Assembly: GCA_038527215.1 (NCBI GenBank)
Contig: JBCBGC010000061.1
Coordinates: forward strand, 1-44,376
Length of the DNA stretch: 44,376 nucleotides
Origin: JAWPMV01 sp038527215
GTDB taxonomy: Bacteria; Bacteroidota; Bacteroidia; J057
Direction: 5' to 3'
Shown here: piece by piece, positions 7,763 through 15,390 of the stretch
How the letters are laid out: each line of letters begins with the position of its first letter
Numbering within the stretch: position 1 is the stretch's first letter
The notes under the pieces: generated by a model
What the model was told of the DNA's origin: nothing
Databases searched by the model: none
What the model saw: the letters and a program-made list of their open reading frames with translations, nothing else
Position numbers and translations under genes: made by a program

Positions 7763-9589
7763 ATGCCAAAACAACACCGTCCTTCCTGGGAATCCAGAGG
7801 CGATTGCCCTGCTCCCTACTTCTATGAACAGCATCGGACCTTCCCTTCCTTTCAGCAGAGCAGTACCTATGTAGAAATGCCGGACGGGATTAGGCTGGCG
7901 GTTACTTGTCTTTTACCCTCTCCTTTAGGCAAAGCCCAACAAATTCCCGCCTTGCTGCACCAAACCCGTTACTGGCGGGCTGCCCAGTTGCGGCCTCCTT
8001 TTTCCTGGATTTCGAATGGCTTATTGGGCAAAGAGGGCAAGATGATTCGGGAAATTCTGCGCCAGGGATATGCCTTTATCAATGTGGATGTGCGGGGATC
8101 GGGCGCCTCTTTTGGGAGTCGGGCCCATCCCTGGACGGAAACAGAAGTATCCGACGGACAACGAATCATGGATTGGCTGGTGGAGCAACCCTGGTGTGAT
8201 GGACGCGTAGGAACCCTGGGCATTTCTTATAGCGGGACAGCCGCTGAATTTTTGATTGGGGAGGGACATCCTAACCTCAAAGCAGGAGTATTCCTTTTTT
8301 CCCTGTTTGATGTATACCGGGATATCGCTTTTCCGGGTGGAGTGCCCTTCCGCTGGTTTATGGAAGAATGGGGCAAAGCCAATCGGGATCTGGACCGCAA
8401 TCAATTACCCGCCAAAGAGAAACTGGGGCGGCTGCTGGTAAAAGGGGTGGCTCCTGTAGAAGGAGAAGAGGCTTTGCTTCAGCAGGCCTTACAAGATCAC
8501 CTTGGCAATGTAGATATTCAGGCGGCCGCTGCGGATTTAGCCTGTAGGGATGATGTGTTTGAGCCGGATGGGAACAAAACCATGGATGTCTTCAGCCCCC
8601 ATACACGCATCGAAAAGCTAAACCAAAGCAAGGTGCCCATATATGCCTACAGTGGCTGGTGGGACGGGGCTTATCAGGCCAGTGCCATTCGGAAGTATTT
8701 GAATTACGATCACCCGGACCGCAAACTCACCATCGGTCCCTGGGAGCATCGAGGGCATTATTGTATAGACCCGCATCAGCCCGGGCAGGTTCGCTTCCAC
8801 CATCTGGGAGAAATTCTCAAATTTCTGGACCAGTATGTGAAGGGAATAGATACGGGGATTCGGGAAGAACCTCCCATCCACCTCTTTAGCATGGGCAAGG
8901 GATGGCGGGCCTTTGATCAATGGCCAGATAGCGCCTCACGGATCAGGAAGCATCATTTTTTCTCCGAAACCGAAATAAGCACAGAGAATCCCTCCGAAGT
9001 CGTAAGGTCCCAATTTCTCCAAATCGTCCCTGATTGGGGGGCAGGAACCTTGACGCGCTGGCGGTCTATGACCTCCCAATTACATCATCCCCGGGCTTAT
9101 CGAAATTGGGGGGATCGCCTGCGCCCCCTTTCGTCCTGGAAAACCCAACCTCTATCAGCGCCTCTGGAAATCGTGGGGACCGTACAGTTGCACTTATACC
9201 TGCGCACCAATCAAGTGGATGGCATGCTCATAGCCTATCTGGCGGAGGAAAGCGCGGACGGAAAATGGCAGTACATTACGGAGGGATTACATCGTTGGTC
9301 GCATGGTGGGGAGACGGATGGGATGCCGTATAAAGATGATGTAGAATTCCTTTCCTATACCAAAGCAAAGACCAGGACTGAACCTTTGGGCGGAGCAGTT
9401 GCTATACAGTTCCCCCTTCTGCCCATCGCTTATCAGGGTAGCCCGGGAAGTCGACTGGTTCTGGTGCTGGGGACCGCAGATATTGACCACTTTAGCCCCC
9501 TGACCCAGGCCGATGCAGAAATAGAAATATTTTGGGGAGGAAATCGGGCCTCTTATGTAGGCTTGCCTGTGCTTCAAGCGCGTACCTAG
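7763..9589 (+). CDS. CocE/NonD-family alpha/beta hydrolase (X-Pro dipeptidyl-peptidase S15 type)
   Basis: This is a 608-residue serine hydrolase. The alpha/beta-hydrolase core contains NVDVRGSGASFG at about 107-118 and the nucleophile motif GISYSG with Ser155. The acid is probably in YSGWWDGAYQ and the His in GPWEHRGH, giving a full triad. A jelly-roll C-terminal domain (about 400-600; PLSAPLEIVGTVQLHLYLRT) is typical of cocaine-esterase and acyl-ester/amide hydrolases of this family. No signal peptide is visible, so it is probably cytoplasmic. It follows the FAD oxidase by 3 bases. Its stop overlaps the convergent biotin carrier gene by 3 bases, with no terminator between them. The substrate cannot be predicted. 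Confidence 0.9.
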   Translation: MPKQHRPSWESRGDCPAPYFYEQHRTFPSFQQSSTYVEMPDGIRLAVTCLLPSPLGKAQQIPALLHQTRYWRAAQLRPPFSWISNGLLGKEGKMIREILRQGYAFINVDVRGSGASFGSRAHPWTETEVSDGQRIMDWLVEQPWCDGRVGTLGISYSGTAAEFLIGEGHPNLKAGVFLFSLFDVYRDIAFPGGVPFRWFMEEWGKANRDLDRNQLPAKEKLGRLLVKGVAPVEGEEALLQQALQDHLGNVDIQAAAADLACRDDVFEPDGNKTMDVFSPHTRIEKLNQSKVPIYAYSGWWDGAYQASAIRKYLNYDHPDRKLTIGPWEHRGHYCIDPHQPGQVRFHHLGEILKFLDQYVKGIDTGIREEPPIHLFSMGKGWRAFDQWPDSASRIRKHHFFSETEISTENPSEVVRSQFLQIVPDWGAGTLTRWRSMTSQLHHPRAYRNWGDRLRPLSSWKTQPLSAPLEIVGTVQLHLYLRTNQVDGMLIAYLAEESADGKWQYITEGLHRWSHGGETDGMPYKDDVEFLSYTKAKTRTEPLGGAVAIQFPLLPIAYQGSPGSRLVLVLGTADIDHFSPLTQADAEIEIFWGGNRASYVGLPVLQART

Positions 9590-10083
9590 GCAAAAGAAAT
9601 CAGCAAGGCGTTTTTTTCTACGGAATCACTCGGCTGGATGTGAATATTGGATACTTGCCCATCCGCGGGTGATTTGATCACGTTCTCCATTTTCATGGCT
9701 TCCAGGATCAACAAAGGATCGCCTTGGGCAACTTCCTGTCCGGATGCTACCATTACGCTATGGATTAAGCCGGGCATGGGGGCCCTGACTTCGCTGATCT
9801 TTTTGGTCATGACGTCCTCCATACCTAAGGCGGAGATCAGCCGATCTGCCCGGTCTCGTAATTGTACACTGGTAGGCTTTCCATTGATCTTGAGATGGAG
9901 GATTTTTTTGTCAACATCCATGCCCTCCAGAAATACCCGATAGGCCTTTCCTGCCAACTCAAAGGACCAAAGTTTGGGTCCCAGTTCGGTGAGGCTCATT
10001 TCTTGTTCGCTTCCCTGAGCATGATAGGTCTGGGCCTGGGAGGCTATGGCAAAAGAAAATGATTCCAGGAGTGCTTCTGTCAT
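9586..10083 (-). CDS. Biotin carboxyl carrier protein subunit (acyl-CoA carboxylase type)
   Basis: This 165-residue protein carries biotin for a carboxylase. The C-terminal biotinyl domain (about 96-165) has APMPGLIHSV, GDPLLILEAMKMENV (biotin on Lys131 of EAMKM) and IKSPADGQV. The N-terminal 90 residues form the beta-rich region common to Bacteroidota acyl-CoA carboxylase carrier subunits. No carboxylase or carboxyltransferase subunit is encoded in the window, so the partner must be elsewhere. The start ATG (10083) lies 4 bases after the stop of the upstream transporter gene, so it is probably translated from the OmpA-RND-biotin carrier transcript. It could serve propionyl-, acetyl- or methylcrotonyl-CoA carboxylase; the sequence does not decide. 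Confidence 0.88.
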   Translation of the reverse strand: MTEALLESFSFAIASQAQTYHAQGSEQEMSLTELGPKLWSFELAGKAYRVFLEGMDVDKKILHLKINGKPTSVQLRDRADRLISALGMEDVMTKKISEVRAPMPGLIHSVMVASGQEVAQGDPLLILEAMKMENVIKSPADGQVSNIHIQPSDSVEKNALLISFA

Positions 10084-10087
10084 GGGA

Positions 10088-12430
10088 CTACATTTGAGGG
10101 GTAAGCGTTTGGTCTTCTGGTTCTTGGTGCTTGTCTTTATCGAAGGTGATCAACAAGGCTGGCAAAAACAGCAGATTGCTGAACATGGCAATACCCAGGG
10201 TAATGGAAGTGAGCAGCCCCAGGGCTTTGGTACCCCCGAAATCAGAGGCGGTGAAACACACAAATCCGAAGAAAAGAATGATAGAAGTATAGATCATGCT
10301 CACGCCCGTATCCTGAAAGGAATTGGAAACGGCCCCTCTTACACTATCGCCTAACTTGCGGGCAAGTCGGTATCGGGCCAGGAAGTGAATGGAATCATCA
10401 ACCGCGATCCCAAAAGCTACCCCAAAGACCAGGGCCGTGGAAGGTTTGAGCGCAATACCAGTAAAACCCATCAAACCGGCTACCATCACCAGGGGTAAGA
10501 GGTTTGGGACCAAACTGATCAGCACCATCCTCATCGACTTGAACAAAACCCCCATGATGATGGCGATGACAAAAAAGGCAATCACCAAACTCCACAATAG
10601 GTTTTCGATCAAGGCATCGTTGGCTTTGATGAAAATCTGAGTAGTGCCGGTTACGTAGGTCTGATAGCGGGTGGTATCAAAAATTTCGGCTACATCCTTG
10701 CGAACGGAATCCACCAGCTTTTCCATTTCCAGCGAACCTATGTCTCGCACGGAGGCTGAGATGCGCGTGACCGCCAGACTGGAATCCGTCAGAGATTTGG
10801 ATAAGGCGTTTTGTTCCCCGAAGAAAGCCGTTTTCCGCACGTAACTCAGGATGGCCGGACTTTGATTGCGGGAAGGCAACTCATAGAAGGAAGGGTCTCC
10901 ATCAAAAAAGCTCTGGTTGAAAAACTTGGCAAAGTCAGCCACACTGATGCTGCGGGAAAGATCGTGATAGGTTGCCAGGCTGTCCTGCATGCGGCTGATA
11001 TCCATCAGAGCTCGTCTGCGAAGGACACCATTTTTCTTTTTGGTGTCGACCAGGATTTCAAAAGGAAGGGCTCCATTGAACTGGCCCTCGATATGTCGAA
11101 GATCGGTAAGGAGTTTGCTGTCCTGCGGGACATCATCCACGATATAAGCCACTGGTTGTACCATGGTCATCCCATAGATAGAGGCTAAGCCCAGAAAGGC
11201 TGTAATGGTATAGATGGCCCAGCGGTGATGGCTAACGGCCTGTTGCAGACTTTTAATAGCAAAGCCCAGGCCCCTGCGATCCAGATGTTTGGTTTGGGAA
11301 GGCGTTGGTGGGGGAAGGAAGCTGAAGAAAATGGGGATGAGCAGCAGAGATATAAAAAAAGCGGCCACTACACTTAGCCCCGCTACTACACCAAATTCTT
11401 GCAAAGGTTTGATATCGGTAAAAGATAGTACACCCAAGCCTACGGCAGTCGTGGCATTGGTCATGACGGTAACGATACCGATTTTTTCAATCACCAGAAT
11501 CAAGGATTTCATCTTGTTTCCGGTACGTCGAAACTCGATATGATACTTGGTGATCAGGTAAATGGAATTGGGAATACTGATGACGGTGATCAGGGCCGGG
11601 ATGACGCCGGTAATCAGGGAAATTTTGAAGTCAAACAGCCCAATCAATCCCATCGAAAAGACGATCACCGCCAGAACCACCACCATGGGAGCAATCATGG
11701 TATAAAAAGAGCGGAAAAATACAATCAGACTAAGGGCGGTTACGACCAGCGCCAGCAGCAGGAATTTGTACAACTCTTTTTTGACACTGTCATGCATATT
11801 GACCCGCAGGACGGGCATGCCAGCATAATGGGGTTCTATGTCGAAGCGGTTGGCAAATGCCTCGATGGGAGCCTGGCCAGCTGCCAGGAGCGGAACTTTT
11901 TGATCGGTATCCAGCAAACCCGGATTAAAGGAGACTGCGATGAGGGCGGTACCCGTTTTTTCATTGAGTAGCAGCCCTTCATAAAAGGCCAGATCACGGA
12001 CCCGTTTGCCAATGCTGTCTACTTCCGCTTGTGAGCCCGGCCGCTGACTGACCAGCGGTCGCAATTGAAACCCTTCCAGGGTATCGTCCCTCACTACATC
12101 ATAGAGTCGGGTCAGGCTGATCACACTTTCCACCCCTTCGACTTTTTCAATCTCCTCCGTGAGATCGTAAAGACCCGTAAAAAAGTCATAGGAAAATACG
12201 TCTCCCTCTACGGTGGCGACCATGACATTGGCATCATCTCCGAATACTTCTTTGAACTTGAAGTAGCCCACCAATTCTTCTTGATCGGTGAGGAGAAGCT
12301 CAGAGATTTTTTGCACCAATTCTGTCCCCCTTACCTGCCACATATACGTAAGAATGACTCCTAACACGATCAGTATAGGAATCCTCTTACGTATAATAAA
12401 TGTCGCAATCGCCTGCCAAACGGGGTTCAT
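10088..12430 (-). CDS. MMPL/RND-superfamily transporter
   Basis: This 780-residue inner-membrane transporter has internal duplication. Transmembrane helix 1 is at about 15-32, followed by a large periplasmic loop. Helices 2-6 lie at about 210-375 and include the segment ALITVISIPNSIYLITKYH. A second periplasmic loop (about 410-600) precedes helices 8-12, which include GVAFGIAVDDSIHFLARYR. This layout matches MMPL-type RND proteins exporting lipids, hopanoids or other hydrophobic molecules. The ATG at 12430 is preferred over a TTG nine bases upstream. It follows the OmpA-type lipoprotein gene by 79 bases and precedes the biotin carrier gene by 4. The cargo is unknown, and no periplasmic adaptor or outer-membrane channel gene is adjacent. 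Confidence 0.88.
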   Translation of the reverse strand: MNPVWQAIATFIIRKRIPILIVLGVILTYMWQVRGTELVQKISELLLTDQEELVGYFKFKEVFGDDANVMVATVEGDVFSYDFFTGLYDLTEEIEKVEGVESVISLTRLYDVVRDDTLEGFQLRPLVSQRPGSQAEVDSIGKRVRDLAFYEGLLLNEKTGTALIAVSFNPGLLDTDQKVPLLAAGQAPIEAFANRFDIEPHYAGMPVLRVNMHDSVKKELYKFLLLALVVTALSLIVFFRSFYTMIAPMVVVLAVIVFSMGLIGLFDFKISLITGVIPALITVISIPNSIYLITKYHIEFRRTGNKMKSLILVIEKIGIVTVMTNATTAVGLGVLSFTDIKPLQEFGVVAGLSVVAAFFISLLLIPIFFSFLPPPTPSQTKHLDRRGLGFAIKSLQQAVSHHRWAIYTITAFLGLASIYGMTMVQPVAYIVDDVPQDSKLLTDLRHIEGQFNGALPFEILVDTKKKNGVLRRRALMDISRMQDSLATYHDLSRSISVADFAKFFNQSFFDGDPSFYELPSRNQSPAILSYVRKTAFFGEQNALSKSLTDSSLAVTRISASVRDIGSLEMEKLVDSVRKDVAEIFDTTRYQTYVTGTTQIFIKANDALIENLLWSLVIAFFVIAIIMGVLFKSMRMVLISLVPNLLPLVMVAGLMGFTGIALKPSTALVFGVAFGIAVDDSIHFLARYRLARKLGDSVRGAVSNSFQDTGVSMIYTSIILFFGFVCFTASDFGGTKALGLLTSITLGIAMFSNLLFLPALLITFDKDKHQEPEDQTLTPQM

Positions 12431-12509
12431 AGGCTGCAAAGGTAGTAAATAATCCTAAGTGGGGAAGCCTTGAGCGCTTTTTGAAATACACGCTGTCCGG
12501 ACAGCTGAT

Positions 12510-13331
12510 TTATGGGTTGGCTTTGGGCGAAATTGGGGTAAGAATAATCTCCACCCGACGGTTGGCAGCCTGGGGGGCTGGAACCCTGGGCTTGAAGGTT
12601 CCTCGGCCTGTAGCCATCAGGAAAAATGGAGACACCCCCCTGGCAACCAGATAGTTGACGATGGTGGTGGCTCTGAGGGTACTGAGAGACCATGCGTCCT
12701 GTACCTGACCCAGGCTGAAGTTCTCTCCTTTATCCGCATGTCCTTCTACAGTAATCATGTGGTTTTCCTCTCCCGTCAAAAATACGGCTAAGGAGTCAAG
12801 CGTTGGAATCATCCGGGGGTTGAGCACAAAACTTCCAGGATCAAATATCTGGTCCTGTTTGAAAAGCATGACGGTGCTTTGACCGCGACTCCGCAAATGC
12901 ATATTAGGGGACTTGCGGGGGGCGCCTTCTCCCCCACGACTGGGGATTTCTAATTGGTTGATCACACCGGGATCAGGCGTGGCGGGAGCAGGAGAGGAAG
13001 TTTCGGTTGTCGGTTCGGGCGTGGCGGTACTCGGTTGAGGCTGGGGCTGAGGGCTAGGCTGGATCACCTCGTTCTCCTGCCGCTCCAGATACTTAAAAAA
13101 ATCCTCCGGTAAAGGAACGGGGGTTCCGGATTGCGCGGAAGGTTGAATCTGGGCATAATAAATCTGTTCGAGGTATTCCCGATATCTGTCGAGGGTCCGA
13201 TCCTTTATTTCAACAGAATCCGTCATTCTCCGCAGGCGTTCATTGGCGTCTGCCGTACCTCCGTTACAACTCGTAAGTAGGCTTAAGCATAATGCCAGTA
13301 CAGCCAGGCCCCAAAGTGCTGATTGCCTCAT
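12510..13331 (-). CDS. OmpA/MotB-type peptidoglycan-binding lipoprotein
   Basis: This is a 273-residue lipoprotein. The signal peptide is MRQSALWGLAVLALCLSLLTSC, where LLTSC is a lipobox with the lipidated Cys at about 22. It is followed by a coiled segment and a Pro/Thr/Ser/Gln-rich linker (about 90-135). The C-terminal OmpA domain (about 155-270) has FDPGSFVLNP, ITVEGHADKGE, LSTLRATTIVNYL and the closing motif NRRVEI. It probably tethers the envelope to peptidoglycan. The start at the ATG 13331 is chosen because the in-frame TTG three codons upstream adds nothing to the signal peptide. It is the first gene of a minus-strand unit with the MMPL transporter and the biotin carrier protein. Confidence 0.9.
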   Translation of the reverse strand: MRQSALWGLAVLALCLSLLTSCNGGTADANERLRRMTDSVEIKDRTLDRYREYLEQIYYAQIQPSAQSGTPVPLPEDFFKYLERQENEVIQPSPQPQPQPSTATPEPTTETSSPAPATPDPGVINQLEIPSRGGEGAPRKSPNMHLRSRGQSTVMLFKQDQIFDPGSFVLNPRMIPTLDSLAVFLTGEENHMITVEGHADKGENFSLGQVQDAWSLSTLRATTIVNYLVARGVSPFFLMATGRGTFKPRVPAPQAANRRVEIILTPISPKANP

Positions 13332-13421
13332 GAAAACCAATTATTCAGTGATGTTTTAGGCCTTCAAAATAGCCATTTTCTGTGAATTGTAAGGATGCCG
13401 AAGCTTCTGCCCTTGCCTCGG

Positions 13422-13452
13422 TTTCTTTTACCACTGATAGCGTGTACCTTTG
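13422..13452 (+). promoter_or_regulatory. Candidate Bacteroidota-type promoter for the M42 peptidase
   Basis: TACCTTTG at 13445-13452 matches the Bacteroidota -7 box TAnnTTTG exactly. TTTC at 13422-13425 sits 19 bases upstream, near the -33 position (consensus TTTG). Transcription would begin near 13459, which supports the ATG at 13473 over an earlier in-frame start. Confidence 0.5.
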
Positions 13453-13472
13453 GACTCGTTATAAATTGCAGC

Positions 13473-14510
13473 ATGAAAAATCAGGATTTACTCAAAGATC
13501 TTTGCCTTTTGCCTGGTGCACCGGGAGATGAAAAACTTGTTCGGGCTCGGGTGTTAAAAGAGATTGAAGGCTATGTAGATGAGGTAAGGGTGGATAATAT
13601 GGGCAATGTGATTGCCTATAAGAAAGGTCGGGAAGCCAAAAAAGTCATGGCTGCGGCCCACATGGATGAAATCGCCTTTATCATTACCCATATAGACGAT
13701 CAGGGATTTGCCCGCTTCCATACCCTGGGAGGTTTTGATCCGAAAACCCTCACTGCTCAACGTGTGATCGTGCACGGAAAGGAAGATGTGGTGGGCGTAA
13801 TGGGGTCAAAACCCATTCACATCATGACCCCGGCGGAAAGAAACAAAGCCCCTAAAATCAACGATTATTTTATTGATTTTGGGATGAGTGGAGAAGAAGT
13901 AAAAGCCCTCGTTTCTGTGGGAGATAAAGTGACCCGGGAGCGAGATATGCTCACCATCGGGAACACAGTTTCTACTAAATCGCTAGACAACCGGGTTGCT
14001 GTTTTTATCCTGATCGAAGCGCTGAAAAAAATGGGCCAACCTGCCTATGACTTTTATCCGGTCTTTACGGTTCAGGAAGAAATTGGCCTCCGGGGCGCCA
14101 CGACAGCGACCCGCCAAGTCAACCCTGACTTTGGGTTTGGGTTGGACACCACCATTGCCAATGACCTTCCCGGAGCAGGAGATCACGAAATGATTACCCG
14201 ACTGGGTAAAGGGACTGCGATCAAAGTCATGGATTCTTCTGTGGTCAGCGATACCCGCATGGTACGCTTTATGGAAGAAGTGGCCGACCGCCACAACATC
14301 ACTTATCAGAAAGAAATTCTTACGGCCGGAGGAACTGATACCGGGCCTCTACAACGAGCCGGTGATGGCGCGATTGCCGGTTGTATTTCCATTCCCACCC
14401 GCCATATCCATTCCGTAGTAGAAATGTGCCACAAGGAGGATATTCAGGCCAGCATTGATCTACTGACACGCTGCGTAGAAGAAATGGACCACTTCGATTA
14501 TAATTGGTAA
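13473..14510 (+). CDS. M42-family metallopeptidase (aminopeptidase/endoglucanase-like)
   Basis: This is a 345-residue di-metal peptidase, cytoplasmic in known relatives. The metal ligands and catalytic residues are present in order: the His in AAHMDE, the bridging Asp in STKSLDNRV, the catalytic Glu pair in VQEEIGLRGA, the Asp in FGLDTT and the terminal His in TRHIHSVVE. The start MKNQDLLKDLC at 13473 is the usual start for this family. The 26 extra codons back to 13395 look like a signal peptide, but the candidate promoter lies inside them, so they are probably not translated. The PNP gene follows 4 bases after the stop, so the two are co-transcribed. Both could act in salvage of peptides and nucleosides. 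Confidence 0.9.
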   Translation: MKNQDLLKDLCLLPGAPGDEKLVRARVLKEIEGYVDEVRVDNMGNVIAYKKGREAKKVMAAAHMDEIAFIITHIDDQGFARFHTLGGFDPKTLTAQRVIVHGKEDVVGVMGSKPIHIMTPAERNKAPKINDYFIDFGMSGEEVKALVSVGDKVTRERDMLTIGNTVSTKSLDNRVAVFILIEALKKMGQPAYDFYPVFTVQEEIGLRGATTATRQVNPDFGFGLDTTIANDLPGAGDHEMITRLGKGTAIKVMDSSVVSDTRMVRFMEEVADRHNITYQKEILTAGGTDTGPLQRAGDGAIAGCISIPTRHIHSVVEMCHKEDIQASIDLLTRCVEEMDHFDYNW

Positions 14511-14514
14511 ATAC

Positions 14515-15327
14515 ATGTTAGAACAACTTCAGGAGGCTTACGAGTATATCCGTAAGCAATTTGACAGACAGCCCCAGATCGGTATTGTATTAGGTACTGG
14601 ATTGGGAGGACTCGTCAATGAGATTGAGGTAGAAAAAGAAATTCCCTACAATTTTATTCCTCACTTCCCCATTTCTACCGTTGAGAGCCACTTTGGAAAA
14701 CTCATCTTTGGTAAGCTGGGGGAAAAACTGGTGGTGGCTATGCAAGGCCGCTTTCATTATTATGAAGGCTATACCATGCAGGAAATCACCTTTCCCATTC
14801 GCATCATGAAAATGCTGGGCGTGAACACCCTCTTCATTTCCAATGCGGCCGGAGGGATGAATACTGATTATAAATGTGGAGATCTGATGGTCATTGATGA
14901 TCATATCAACCTTCAGGTTTCCAATCCGCTGGTCGGGGCCAATATGGAAGAATTTGGTCCCCGGTTTCCCGACATGAGTGCGCCTTATGATGCGGAACTC
15001 ATGGACCGCGCTCAGACCATAGCCAGCGAAAAACAGTTCCGTGTACACAGAGGCGTCTATGTAGGCGTTACCGGACCTAACCTGGAAACCCGCGCAGAGT
15101 ATCGATTTCTGCGTCTCATCGGGGCCGATGTAGTAGGGATGTCTACCGTGCCGGAAGTCATCGTGGCCCGGCACATGGATATGCGGGTATGTGCGATTTC
15201 GGTGATTACTGATGAGTGTGATCCGGACAACCTGCAGCCTATTAGTGTGGAGGAAGTGATTGCGGTAGCCATGGAGGCGGAACCCCGCTTGACTTATATG
15301 CTGGCCCGTCTGATTCGGGAACTGTAG
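14515..15327 (+). CDS. punA: Purine-nucleoside phosphorylase (trimeric type I)
   Basis: This 270-residue enzyme cleaves purine (deoxy)nucleosides with phosphate to the free base and (deoxy)ribose 1-phosphate in purine salvage. Family motifs are IGIVLGTGLGGL (phosphate loop, about 21-32), MQGRFHYYEGY, FISNAAGGMN, VTGPNLETRAEYR, MSTVPEVIVARHMDM and ITDECDPD. Length and motifs fit the homotrimeric PNP of low molecular weight rather than the hexameric DeoD type. It follows the M42 peptidase by 4 bases, and its stop lies 63 bases before the putative porin start. Confidence 0.94.
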   Translation: MLEQLQEAYEYIRKQFDRQPQIGIVLGTGLGGLVNEIEVEKEIPYNFIPHFPISTVESHFGKLIFGKLGEKLVVAMQGRFHYYEGYTMQEITFPIRIMKMLGVNTLFISNAAGGMNTDYKCGDLMVIDDHINLQVSNPLVGANMEEFGPRFPDMSAPYDAELMDRAQTIASEKQFRVHRGVYVGVTGPNLETRAEYRFLRLIGADVVGMSTVPEVIVARHMDMRVCAISVITDECDPDNLQPISVEEVIAVAMEAEPRLTYMLARLIREL

Positions 15328-15390
15328 AAATTGCCGTTGGGGACCAACCTTTTGCCCAAGCCCGGACACTTTGGTTCGAAATACCGGTAC

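Noticed and set aside
13395..13472. Signal-peptide-like extension of the M42 peptidase
   Set aside because: The family normally begins at the Met at 13473, and an exact -7 promoter box lies within the extension; kept only as an unlikely alternative.
14590..15369. 259-codon minus-strand frame opposite the purine nucleoside phosphorylase gene
   Set aside because: It mirrors the conserved PNP coding sequence, is His-rich and resembles no known protein.
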